A stretch of DNA of 64,000 bases, taken from assembly GCF_000300235.2 (NCBI RefSeq), contig NZ_CP004388.1:911501-975500 (forward strand), given 5' to 3'. The DNA is from Thalassospira xiamenensis M-5 = DSM 17429 (lineage in GTDB: Bacteria > Pseudomonadota > Alphaproteobacteria > Rhodospirillales > Thalassospiraceae). A program made the position numbers and the translations under genes. Below, piece after piece: positions 37,048 to 45,100 of the stretch; positions within the stretch are counted from its first letter, which is position 1, and each line of letters starts with the position of its first letter. Under the pieces are notes generated by a model that saw nothing but the letters and a program-made list of their open reading frames with translations, did no database searches and was not told where the DNA came from.

Positions 37048-37403
37048 GGTCGGTATTCCGCCCATGTTTTCGGGGTCTCAGACACCCGCACCGCGCTGAC
37101 TTCGGGCCAGCGGTCATGCGCCCAGTCGTAAAAGAACAGGGCAAGCCGTTCGGCAGTGGCGTGATCATGGCCAAGGACCTCGTTCAGATGGCGGTGATCA
37201 AACTCGTCATCGATCATTTTCTTGAGCGGGGCGAGTTCGCGGTAATCGCGGACAAAGCCGCGCGCATCAAGCTCCGCACCGCGGAGCTCTACCTCGACAA
37301 TGTAATTATGCCCGTGCAGGCGCGCGCAAGGGTGATCGGCATCAAGCCCGGCCAACTGGTGGCTGGCGGAAAAGGCGAATTGTTTGGTGATGGTGAACAT
37401 CAT
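37044..37403 (-). CDS. queD: 6-carboxy-5,6,7,8-tetrahydropterin synthase
   Basis: A 119-residue PTPS-family enzyme that converts dihydroneopterin triphosphate to carboxytetrahydropterin. Zinc-binding histidines are in FSASHQL and the LHGHNY motif, the catalytic Cys in DADHPCARLHG, and later DHRHLNEV. The start at 37403 (or the next codon, 37400) fits the family; the longer upstream frame is not protein-like. It overlaps queE by four bases, and 123 bases separate it from queC. Confidence 0.94.
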   Translation of the reverse strand: MMFTITKQFAFSASHQLAGLDADHPCARLHGHNYIVEVELRGAELDARGFVRDYRELAPLKKMIDDEFDHRHLNEVLGHDHATAERLALFFYDWAHDRWPEVSAVRVSETPKTWAEYRP

Positions 37404-37526
37404 AATGGCTTTCGATACGGCGCGCCCGTGCCCGCGATGCGGCGGAGGGTTTGCGGCCGGTTGGTTTTGTCTGGCTAAGTCGGTTGTGTGGGGGGGATAT
37501 GGACTCCCACACAGTCGGGCATCCAC

Positions 37527-38252
37527 TTAGTTCCCGGAATCCCCAAGGCTACGCGCCATATGTTCGGCCCGTGCCTGTTTCCAGTAATCGCGATCGACAT
37601 AAACCGTCGGATCGGGCACACGGGCAAGCTCAAGCGCCTCGCGCCGCTCGACACAGGTACCGCATCGCCCGCAATGGGTTTCCCCCCCCTTGTAACAGGA
37701 CCATGTGCGATCAATCGGAACGCCAAGACGCCCGGCCTCTGCGGCGATATCAGCCTTCGACCCGTGAAGGAACGGTGTGTAAAGCGACACGTCGCGCACA
37801 CCTTCAAGGGCGTGGTTCTGCATGGTCTGGAACGATTTGATGAAATCGGGACGGCAATCGGGATAGATGAAATGATCCCCGCCATGAACCGCGGCGGCAA
37901 CGGCATCCGCCCCGGCCGACGCCGCAGCCCCGAACGCAACCGCAAGCATGATGGCATTGCGGTTGGGCACCACGGTGATGCGCATGGTCTCTTCGGCATA
38001 ATGGCCGTCGGGCACATCGATATCATCAGATGTCAATGACGACCCGGTCAGGAGTGCACCAACCGGCGTCAGATCGACAATGTGATGTTTGACGCCAAGA
38101 TCGCGTGCGGCACGCGCGGCGTAATCCAGTTCCTTTTTATGGCGTTGGCCATAATCAAACGAAATCAGGGAATGCAGTTTATGCTCGGCCGCGACTTTAT
38201 GGGCCAGCGTAACGGAATCCAGCCCGCCAGAGCAGACGACAATCGTCTTCAT
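37527..38252 (-). CDS. queC: 7-cyano-7-deazaguanine synthase
   Basis: A 241-residue ATP-dependent enzyme that makes preQ0 from carboxydeazaguanine and ammonia. The PP-loop SGGLDSVTLAHK is at residues 8-19, and the C-terminal zinc cluster reads CYKGGETHCGRCGTCVERRE. It is the first gene of the que operon. Its ribosome site (GAAAG) lies in the tail of a preQ1-I-like pseudoknot, so translation is probably shut off by the pathway product. Confidence 0.95.
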   Translation of the reverse strand: MKTIVVCSGGLDSVTLAHKVAAEHKLHSLISFDYGQRHKKELDYAARAARDLGVKHHIVDLTPVGALLTGSSLTSDDIDVPDGHYAEETMRITVVPNRNAIMLAVAFGAAASAGADAVAAAVHGGDHFIYPDCRPDFIKSFQTMQNHALEGVRDVSLYTPFLHGSKADIAAEAGRLGVPIDRTWSCYKGGETHCGRCGTCVERREALELARVPDPTVYVDRDYWKQARAEHMARSLGDSGN

Positions 38253-38264
38253 ATGTCATGTCTT

Positions 38265-38293
38265 TCGTGTTTTTAACCTGGTGCTACGACAGG
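38265..38293 (-). promoter_or_regulatory. preQ1-I riboswitch upstream of queC
   Basis: On the minus strand the leader reads CCUG-UCGUAGCAC-CAGG-UUAAAAAC-ACGA and then AAAGAC before AUG. CCUG (38293-38290) pairs with CAGG (38280-38277). Loop UCGU (38289-38286) pairs with tail ACGA (38268-38265), making an H-type pseudoknot with an A-rich third loop. The U after the first P1 strand, the AG in the loop and the C just before the second P1 strand match the Thermoanaerobacter tengcongensis preQ1-I aptamer (UCGCAGUAAC, tail UUAACAAAACAAGG). The queC ribosome site overlaps the tail, implying translational control. Confidence 0.72.
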
Positions 38294-38378
38294 GGAAGGA
38301 AACATCCCTTCCAAGGCGCGCGGTTTGACACGAAGATTTTTGGAAATCAAGGGAAAAACGCCGCTTTTGGGGGTGTTC

Positions 38379-39248
38379 TTACCCCTTAACCCCGGCAAGT
38401 ACATGAAAACAAATCGGAACCTGAAAATGCCCGTTCGTGACATAAGGACGGAGCGCTTCGAACATCGCGGCGTCAATCGCCCCGCGTTCCGCATCCGTGG
38501 CGACGCGTAATTGCGGACCAAACAGCATTTCCATCTGCGGCTTCCAGAATGCCGCGCGTTCCGGGATGCGCCCGGCGGGATTGTGGGTGGTGATTGTGAT
38601 ATCGCCAAACCCGGCGCGGGCCATGCGCGCAGTCGTTGACGTGGGATCGGCAAAACCAAACAGGTCAAGCCCGGTATCGGCAAAACCGGTGCCAAGGATA
38701 TTGCCCAGAACGGTGTCGATGGCGGCAAATAACGGATTATCGACCAGCGGCGCCCATAACATGAAAGCCGCCCGGCCACCGGTACGCAACACCCGGTTGG
38801 CCTCGCCAAGCGCGGCATCGGGATCATGGCAGAACATCACGCCAAATCGGCACGAAATCGCATCCATCGTGCCCGCGCCAAAGGGCAGCTTTTCCATGTC
38901 GGCGGCAACCACCGACAGATTGCCAATCCCCTCCTCCCCGGCGCGTTCGGCCAACCCGGCACACATGCCCGGCACGATGTCGGATGCGATCACATGGCCG
39001 TGCAGGCCTGCCCCATCCTCACCAGCCAGCATCCGCGCAATCCCGAAGGCCGGTTCCCCAACCCCGGACGCCATATCAAGCACGGTCAATCCACGCTCGT
39101 CGGCGGCACGCGCCAAAGTCGGCAGATCGAGTGCGTCGATCAGATGCCGGTTGATCTTCTGTGCTGCGGGCGCGAGTTGATCCGCCCAGTTTAGCCAGTC
39201 TGATGATAAGTGGTGCCAGATGTCTTTGTCGTTATCGCTTTTATTCAT
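38379..39248 (-). CDS. class I SAM-dependent methyltransferase
   Basis: A 289-residue protein with a Rossmann methyltransferase domain. Motif I reads VLDMASGVGEPAFGIA (about residues 54-69), followed by an acidic loop (HVIASDIVPGMCAGLAERA), motif II-like DMEKLPFGAGTMDAISCRFG and LGEANRVLRTGGRAAFMLWA. It is closest in style to UbiE-like small-molecule methyltransferases. The substrate is unknown. It is on the same strand as que but separated by the riboswitch, and there is no evidence it is part of that pathway. Confidence 0.88.
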   Translation of the reverse strand: MNKSDNDKDIWHHLSSDWLNWADQLAPAAQKINRHLIDALDLPTLARAADERGLTVLDMASGVGEPAFGIARMLAGEDGAGLHGHVIASDIVPGMCAGLAERAGEEGIGNLSVVAADMEKLPFGAGTMDAISCRFGVMFCHDPDAALGEANRVLRTGGRAAFMLWAPLVDNPLFAAIDTVLGNILGTGFADTGLDLFGFADPTSTTARMARAGFGDITITTHNPAGRIPERAAFWKPQMEMLFGPQLRVATDAERGAIDAAMFEALRPYVTNGHFQVPICFHVLAGVKG

Positions 39249-39343
39249 TCCATCTTCTGTTCGATTGGCATTAGAGTTGCTTAATATTGTTTGTGCAAGT
39301 TAAAGTGGAGTTGTAATTTTTGATATTGGGTGAGGGTAAAGGT

Positions 39344-40138
39344 ATGACGGCAGGGCCAAGTATACTTGAGAGTTTTTTGTCTAGAAACTCTGTTGTTGAA
39401 GGAACTCACTTACCATTAGCCCATACAACTCGCTCTTACAATCTAGGCAAAATCTCAGAAAGAAATATTATTTCTGCGGGACAATGCGACGTTTTTTTGA
39501 ATGATAAGCTGAACTATTTTTTTGTTGGAAGGCCGTCTTATAAATATATAGCCCAAGGAGTTGAAGGGGCTCACTGGGAGTTCCCTTCTTGCTTCATTTT
39601 TGAATTTGAAAGTATCGGAGATATCAAAAGAATATTTCCTTTTGACTCAGGTGCCTTCAGTAAGGGGATGTATCCAGATTACATAAAAAATATAGAAATA
39701 GAAAACTTTATGGCAGGTAACGATAGGTCTTATCCGAGTAAAATTATAGGTGCATTTTTTGAGAGTCCTTTGAAATACTTTATGCTTGAAGCAAAAGAGC
39801 AACAAAGATTTGTGGCGGAATATTCTGTAGGTCCACGGGACGCTGAGTTGAGTGCGCTGCATCGGTTGGCAAGCGATAAATCATTGTATGGGATAGACGA
39901 CCGAAGATTTACAATCGAAGTTCAGAGTCAAGAGGATGTAGATTTAAAAATTAAATCTCCCATCGCTGTTATTTTCCCGCATCAATATCTTTTGGATGAT
40001 GAGCTTGTGGGGATAATCAAAGATGTTTGGAAATCAAAAATTATAACATACAAAACATATTCGTTAAATTTGGATAATATATACGGAAATATATACTCTA
40101 AGGTGGATGATATTTATCAGGGTATGGGGATTTTTTGA
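39344..40138 (+). CDS. unknown protein, first gene of an AT-rich cassette (possible ADP-ribosyltransferase fold)
   Basis: A 264-residue protein in DNA far more AT-rich than its surroundings. ATG 39344 is chosen because GAGGG lies seven bases upstream (a TTG eight codons earlier is less likely). Visible features are LPLAHTTRSYNLGKISERN (His27-Thr-Thr), then LNDKLNYFFVGRPSYKY (residues 52-68), and EFPSCFIFEFES. A His-Thr near the N-terminus followed by an aromatic YFFxGRPxY block recalls ADP-ribosyltransferase-like toxins such as the DarT group; this is a resemblance, not a match I can prove. It overlaps the next gene by one base (TGATG), so the two are co-translated. Confidence 0.7.
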   Translation: MTAGPSILESFLSRNSVVEGTHLPLAHTTRSYNLGKISERNIISAGQCDVFLNDKLNYFFVGRPSYKYIAQGVEGAHWEFPSCFIFEFESIGDIKRIFPFDSGAFSKGMYPDYIKNIEIENFMAGNDRSYPSKIIGAFFESPLKYFMLEAKEQQRFVAEYSVGPRDAELSALHRLASDKSLYGIDDRRFTIEVQSQEDVDLKIKSPIAVIFPHQYLLDDELVGIIKDVWKSKIITYKTYSLNLDNIYGNIYSKVDDIYQGMGIF

Positions 40139-41610
40139 TGAATTTTCGCCTGTCTTGCTTCTTATCCTTTGTTGAAGATGCCCCAGGTTTTTTGGTTCCG
40201 ATTTTCTCAGCAAATTCAAGTAATGGATACTATTCTCACTTTTTGAATGAGAAAGGTGTGATTACATCTTTTTTTCAAATTGAAGGAAGTAAATATAATC
40301 TGTCGCAGGTTCCAATTTCTGAAATCTGGAAAGAGACTGGGGATTACGGGATTTTTTGTTTTAGAACAGTCTCTGGTGATTTGGTGTATGGGAGCTACGC
40401 GGAGGTCTGTGAGAAGCTGAAGGAAGTCGATTTCGCCGAACATGGGGAGCCAATCTCAAACTCAGAGGTTTTTTCATTCCTAGGGGATGTTGAGAATAGA
40501 GATAAATCTATCGATGAAGTGAAAGATATAATTGGCTCCGGAGAAATGGCTGATTTCTGGGTGGGGCAAGAGAAGAAAATAGGAATTAATGGTCTTAAAT
40601 TAGAAACCATACCTAAGAATAGTGCAGAAGAGGAAAAAGGTCTATCAACCTCTGATAGATATGATTTTCTTTGGAATAATCCACGTGCGCGTAACTGGAT
40701 GACACTTTGGCTGGAGCTTTGGAGTGAAGGCTTTAATCCTGAGGGAATGTCGGCGTTGGGCGTATGGTGGTTACGTCTGGGCAGGTTCTCTGAAGGTGTT
40801 GTTCCGATATACAAAGAATTGTTTGGATATGCGCCAGCATTTGAGAAAACTCTCCTGTGTGCGATGGAATGGTTTGCTGAAAATGATACCAATGCTATCG
40901 GCTGGATACGAATGTGGTTGACGGTTTGGTTCTTCTGTCCGCAAGACAGATCAGAGCGGGAAGAGCTTGAAGTTTATGGTTCTAAGTTTCTTATGTCTTC
41001 CGTGCGATCCGGTGGGAAAATTCGCAATATTGCTGGTTGGGTATCTGTTTGGAAAAAGCTGACAAGAAATAGTGATTTGGTTGACAAAGACCTTTGTGAA
41101 GTTGCTTTCGTTGAGGGGCAACGTTACGGGAAAAATAAATTCTATTGGAATGGTGTACTACTACCACTACTAAAAAAATCAAGAACGGATGCTGGTGTCA
41201 ACGAAGTAATGTTGGATTTCTTAAAGTCTGTGGAAGCAAAAAGCATCTGGTGCCACATTGTGGAGCAATTGATTTCGCTCGGAATCGACCGTGATCGATT
41301 TGACGCAACGTTCTTTAATTTGTTAGTGCAAGCTCCCGTTGCAAAATCGAAATGGAAGCAAGTCTGGGAAATTTTAAATCGAGCACGATCAAAATCCGAT
41401 TTACTTATTCACACTACAGAAGTGGCCCTTGACGCCGGAATAGTGCCGAATGAAAGTGTTCCTTCTGTTCTTATTCGTATGGAAGGTAGCGCGCAGTTTA
41501 GTCGGCAGAAATTGGCGCATCACGCATCGGAATGGTTGTCAAATAACGAACTTGAAGATGATTTTGACTATTTTCGGCAGCCCATGATTGCAATTGCCTC
41601 GTTAAAATAA
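40138..41610 (+). CDS. unknown Trp-rich helical-repeat protein, second gene of the cassette
   Basis: A 490-residue soluble protein. GGGGA seven bases before ATG 40138 supports the start. The N-terminal ~150 residues are mixed alpha/beta (FLSFVEDAPGFLVPIF, DYGIFCFRTVSGDLVYGS). From about residue 180 come irregular repeats of ~35-45 residues with a W-x2-(V/L/M)-W-x2-L core, for example NWMTLWLELW, GWIRMWLTVW, GWVSVWKKL and KWKQVWEIL. These resemble TPR/HEAT-like helical arrays used for recognition. No catalytic motif is seen. It shares the low GC and the terminator of the preceding gene. Confidence 0.7.
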   Translation: MNFRLSCFLSFVEDAPGFLVPIFSANSSNGYYSHFLNEKGVITSFFQIEGSKYNLSQVPISEIWKETGDYGIFCFRTVSGDLVYGSYAEVCEKLKEVDFAEHGEPISNSEVFSFLGDVENRDKSIDEVKDIIGSGEMADFWVGQEKKIGINGLKLETIPKNSAEEEKGLSTSDRYDFLWNNPRARNWMTLWLELWSEGFNPEGMSALGVWWLRLGRFSEGVVPIYKELFGYAPAFEKTLLCAMEWFAENDTNAIGWIRMWLTVWFFCPQDRSEREELEVYGSKFLMSSVRSGGKIRNIAGWVSVWKKLTRNSDLVDKDLCEVAFVEGQRYGKNKFYWNGVLLPLLKKSRTDAGVNEVMLDFLKSVEAKSIWCHIVEQLISLGIDRDRFDATFFNLLVQAPVAKSKWKQVWEILNRARSKSDLLIHTTEVALDAGIVPNESVPSVLIRMEGSAQFSRQKLAHHASEWLSNNELEDDFDYFRQPMIAIASLK

Positions 41611-41615
41611 AAGAG

Positions 41616-41643
41616 ACCAATTGGATTTTAGCCAATTGGTTCC
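41616..41643. terminator. bidirectional terminator after the cassette and sodC
   Basis: Stem ACCAATTGG/CCAATTGGT with loop ATTTTAG. It is followed by TCCTTTCT on the plus strand and CTCTTTTATTTT on the minus strand. Confidence 0.82.
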
Positions 41644-41651
41644 TTTCTGAT

Positions 41652-42266
41652 TCACTCAATCACCGCACAAGAAATCCTATCTCCCGCATCGCCTGACGGC
41701 TGGGATTTATAGTCGTCGGCTCCGGCATGGATGATCACGGTCTTGCCGTGGATGTCGGTTTCGCCGGTGCCATCTTCAAAGCGCACGGCGTTATTGAGGA
41801 TTTGGGCGTAAAGCGCGCCCTTGTCATTGACATACTGGTTCATCATGTCGCCCGCATGCGGGCCGTCGGCAAATTCGTGGCCGTGGGATTTGTTCATCGG
41901 GTTGAAATGGCCGCCGGCGGATTTAAAGCCGCCCTGCGCATCGCATTCGCCGTTTTCATGGATATGAAACGCCACCCACTGACCGGGCGGGAGGTCGGTA
42001 AGTGCGATCTTTAGGATCGCGGCATCCGGCACGCCGTTGACCGTCAGCGTCCCGATTTCCGCACCACTTGTATTGATAAAGCGTGACTGGGCTTCCTCGC
42101 CCGCCTTGGCATGGCCGGGCAGAAGTGCCATCGCCGCACCAAGGGCAAACAGTGCCGCCGTGGCGGCGGTCGCGAGCGCCATGCGGCGGGTATCATTGGC
42201 GGAGATGGGGGCGGGGTTAGCGGTGGCGTTTGATTTGGGGCGGCAGATGTTTTCGCGATGGAACAT
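41652..42266 (-). CDS. sodC: Cu/Zn superoxide dismutase
   Basis: A 204-residue periplasmic enzyme that dismutates superoxide. An unusually long N-region (about 28 residues, ending TRR) precedes the hydrophobic signal segment MALATAATAALFALGAAMAL; ATG at residue 29 is a possible alternative start. Metal-ligand histidines appear in AFHIHENGECD, GGHFNPMNKSHGHE and DIHGKTVIIHAG, with the disulphide cysteines in GECD and DRISCAVIE. It is monocistronic and ends at the shared bidirectional terminator. Confidence 0.94.
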   Translation of the reverse strand: MFHRENICRPKSNATANPAPISANDTRRMALATAATAALFALGAAMALLPGHAKAGEEAQSRFINTSGAEIGTLTVNGVPDAAILKIALTDLPPGQWVAFHIHENGECDAQGGFKSAGGHFNPMNKSHGHEFADGPHAGDMMNQYVNDKGALYAQILNNAVRFEDGTGETDIHGKTVIIHAGADDYKSQPSGDAGDRISCAVIE

Positions 42267-42576
42267 GGGAAATCCTCTGCTGTTGCGGGCGTTTCTATTG
42301 GTGGCTTTGGGCGGCGCGGTGCCGTTTGGGGGCGTGTCGATCTGTCTGTGCCGTGTGCCGGTTTGGGTCGTTTTTGAAAACCTGTCTTCCTAAAACCGGT
42401 ATGGCCGGGTTTTGTTCCTTAGAATCTTTGGTTGTTTTTAAGTGTTGGCGGGGTTTGGGGCGATTTTGTGGGAGGCATGTGCACCTGTCACAAGGGAGGG
42501 TCTGGCGGCGTCAGGTTTGAGGCGGCGCGTCGCGTCGTGATCACGGCGCAATCAGGCGGGGTGCAGGGCACAGACC
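42267..42576. other. intergenic region upstream of sodC
   Basis: No gene is supported in these 310 bases. A hairpin-like AAAACCGG ... CCGGGTTTT with TTTTGTTCC lies at about 42392-42416 and could end an unseen transcript on the plus strand. Confidence 0.35.
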
Positions 42577-43971
42577 ATGACAGAGGAGAACGACCGGCGA
42601 TCTTCGGGTGATGGGGCACGGAAGGGCAATATAAGCCCCGGTAGATTTGAATGGGGCGATCTGATCCGGCGTGTGCTGTTTGGCCGGGTTTTATATGCAA
42701 GCGGGGCGGCGATTTTGGGCTCTGTCATGCTGATCGGGTTGGTGGTGGTTTTGTATGTCGGGTTTGTCGTGACCCTGTTCGCCGGATTTACCGCCGATAT
42801 CCAGCGTGAGCTTCTGAGCCGCGAGCTTGAGCTAAGCTCGCCCGGCGATCTGGAGCGGCTGGTGTTTCAGGGCTATCACGAGGCGCAGCTTAAGGGCGAC
42901 ATCCATGCGATGCGCACCGAAATCAGGATGCTTGACGCAAGCGCCCTTGCCGCCGCCCGGCACGGATTGGCCCTGCGTCAGGATGCGATTGCCGCGTGGC
43001 GGGCGGCGTTTGATCTTTATGCCGGATTGGGGGCGGTGGTGGCCGAACAACCGGGCAGGTTCGACCCGGACTTTCGCAAGGCTTATCTTGGAGCGCTTAA
43101 TCAGGCGTTCGCCTTTCTGGCGCAAAGCGATTTCAGTGCCGAGGACGGGCGACCATCGCCCGACACTGCGCGCACCGACGAGGGCAAGGAGGTGATTGCC
43201 AACCTGGATAATGCCCTGTCGCAGATGGCATTGGCCCCGGGGGTAAACGAGGGCTTTGCGACCGATATCCGCAGCCGGATTGAGGCGATCAAAAATGCGG
43301 TGATGAGCTTTGGCGAGAAGGCGGCGCGCGCCCAGGTGGCCTGGGCCAATATCACCGCCGAACAGGAGCAGGCCGACCGGCTGCGCGCCAGCCTGAGTGC
43401 GGAGCTTGCCGACCTTAGAGAAGAACATGCCGCCCTTTGGGCGGACGAGGATGCGACAGATGAGGGCGGGCGACGGTCGCTGGTCGCCCTGTTTCAGCAG
43501 CCGCTTGGCGGGGTATTGTCGCTTCTGCTTCAGATGCCTGGCATTGTCCTGACGCTTTTGGTGACGGTGGCGGCGGGCGGCCTTGGCTCCGTCGTAAGCT
43601 TTACGCGTCGCTATCGCCGGGTTGGGGGGGCGAATGTGGCGGACAGGGATGAGGATGGGGCAGAGGTAGCAGAGGTGGCGGTGGTGGCACCCGAAACCGG
43701 CTTTGCCGCCGCAGGCCACCTGATGGTGATGACGGGGGAGGGGATTGCGGCCGCCATCGCGATTTTCCTGTTTACCGAGGCCGGGATGCTGATGGTCACC
43801 CAAGGCGGCCCGGACGGATCAGGCAATATCGAAATCAGCGCGTTCCTTGTGACCTTCATGGCGTTTGTCTCGGGCTTCATGGCCGAGGATGCGTTTAACA
43901 AGATACAGGATGCCGGCCGGAAGCTGTTTCGCGTTGGCGGCGATGACGGGCCGGGGGCGGCGGGGATGTGA
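42577..43971 (+). CDS. membrane protein with coiled-coil, unknown function
   Basis: A 464-residue protein. An N-terminal membrane helix (about residues 42-70) is followed by a long helical region (about 75-300, Ala/Glu/Arg-rich, partly coiled-coil, e.g. EQEQADRLRASLSAELADLR). Two or three further helices lie near the C-terminus (about 310-335, 385-410 and 425-440). I do not recognise the family; a stator-like or sensory scaffold is only conjecture. It is monocistronic. Confidence 0.65.
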   Translation: MTEENDRRSSGDGARKGNISPGRFEWGDLIRRVLFGRVLYASGAAILGSVMLIGLVVVLYVGFVVTLFAGFTADIQRELLSRELELSSPGDLERLVFQGYHEAQLKGDIHAMRTEIRMLDASALAAARHGLALRQDAIAAWRAAFDLYAGLGAVVAEQPGRFDPDFRKAYLGALNQAFAFLAQSDFSAEDGRPSPDTARTDEGKEVIANLDNALSQMALAPGVNEGFATDIRSRIEAIKNAVMSFGEKAARAQVAWANITAEQEQADRLRASLSAELADLREEHAALWADEDATDEGGRRSLVALFQQPLGGVLSLLLQMPGIVLTLLVTVAAGGLGSVVSFTRRYRRVGGANVADRDEDGAEVAEVAVVAPETGFAAAGHLMVMTGEGIAAAIAIFLFTEAGMLMVTQGGPDGSGNIEISAFLVTFMAFVSGFMAEDAFNKIQDAGRKLFRVGGDDGPGAAGM

Positions 43972-44039
43972 GGGCGCAAAACAAAACCGGCAGGGGATGT
44001 GCCTGCCGGTTTGGATGGGTGAGGCTGTGATCGCGAAGA

Positions 44040-44714
44040 TCAGATCGCGGAAGTGCCGTAACGCGGTGCGTTGCGTTGTGCATTGGTGCCGGCCTCGGCA
44101 TAGGCCTGACTTGCCTGTGCGGTCTGGGTGATCTGCGACTGGAGCACCTGCTCATCGCGTTCCGGTGTTGTATCGGCCGCTTCCTTGGCCGGGCTGCTTT
44201 CAAACAGTTCGGTCAGGCGGGCTTCGATGGATTTCAGGCCTTCATTCAGGCGGTCTTCGGTTTCGTTGATATTGCCATTGATCGTGTCATTGAGCGCGCC
44301 AAGACCGTCAAGGAAGTCGCGGGCCTGTTCCAGACCCTTGGCGATGCCCTCGCTGGCCTGATCGAAAATCTCGCGGGCTTCTTCGGGACTGCTGGCGTTC
44401 GAGGCGATCAGATCACCGACCCGGGCCAGAATGCGATCAGCAACCGCTTCGGGGGTGTAATCGGTGGGATCGACGCCCTGGATCGACAGGCCGGTCGAAG
44501 ACAGGCTTTCATTGATCGCCGAAACGATCTGATCGGCCGAAAGAAGATTACCTGACTCAGAGGAGAGCGAAACCGAGGTCGCGCTGGCGAAGGCGGAGGC
44601 AATAGAATTGTTCGACCCGGATTTCGAGTCGTCATTACCGGGCAGGTAAGACTGCGCGCTGCGGCTTGAGCCGTTTGCTGCCTGCGATGTCAGTCCGCCG
44701 ATGGTGATATCCAT
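44040..44714 (-). CDS. DUF5610-like helical protein
   Basis: A 224-residue protein. The start at 44714 (MDITIGGLTSQAANG) is set by GGAGG just upstream; the 95 codons before it are not protein-like. The N-terminal ~75 residues are Ser/Asn-rich and probably disordered. The core (about 85-190) has DYTPEAVADRILARVGDLI, then SEGIAKGLEQARDFLDGLGA and NETEDRLNEGLKSIEARL, which I read as a DUF5610-type helical domain. There is no signal peptide. Function unknown; related proteins sometimes travel with flagellar genes. Confidence 0.65.
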   Translation of the reverse strand: MDITIGGLTSQAANGSSRSAQSYLPGNDDSKSGSNNSIASAFASATSVSLSSESGNLLSADQIVSAINESLSSTGLSIQGVDPTDYTPEAVADRILARVGDLIASNASSPEEAREIFDQASEGIAKGLEQARDFLDGLGALNDTINGNINETEDRLNEGLKSIEARLTELFESSPAKEAADTTPERDEQVLQSQITQTAQASQAYAEAGTNAQRNAPRYGTSAI

Positions 44715-45100
44715 GCCGTCCTCCCTGGACGCGGGTTGTAGGTGTATAAGTCCTTGATCGGGCTTGATACACGGTGATTTCCTGATGGCCTGCGCGGGCA
44801 CCTTCTTGGTACGGATCGCGCGCCGGAAGTCTTTACGTGCAGTTAATATGGCACAATCAGGGCGAAAAGGCCATAGCCAGTTATATAGGTTCGGTTGGGC
44901 GATGTGCAAACCCGCCATGCGTGATACGCGGGTTTTCGGGCTTGCATCCGGGCCGGTTGTGGCGGTTATCCTGCACTCTGATATTGCAACAGGGGCCAAG
45001 CCCGATTATTGAACAGGGTTTGGTTAATCAGAATTGATGATCCGGATCGTGTCGAGGTTTACTCCGCATCCGGTATTTTGAGCTTAGGAGCTGTTTGACG
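44715..45100. other. intergenic region upstream of leuS
   Basis: No gene or recognised RNA is seen here; promoters of the divergent DUF5610-like gene and of leuS are expected. I found no T-box or leucine-codon leader peptide. Confidence 0.4.

Noticed and set aside
39250..41645. Attachment-site repeats or an integrase bounding the AT-rich cassette
   Set aside because: I looked for flanking direct repeats, a tRNA gene or integrase and saw none; how it was inserted is unresolved.
44715..45100. T-box or leader-peptide attenuator before leuS
   Set aside because: No leucine-codon run, no T-box-like sequence and no terminator/antiterminator pair is visible.
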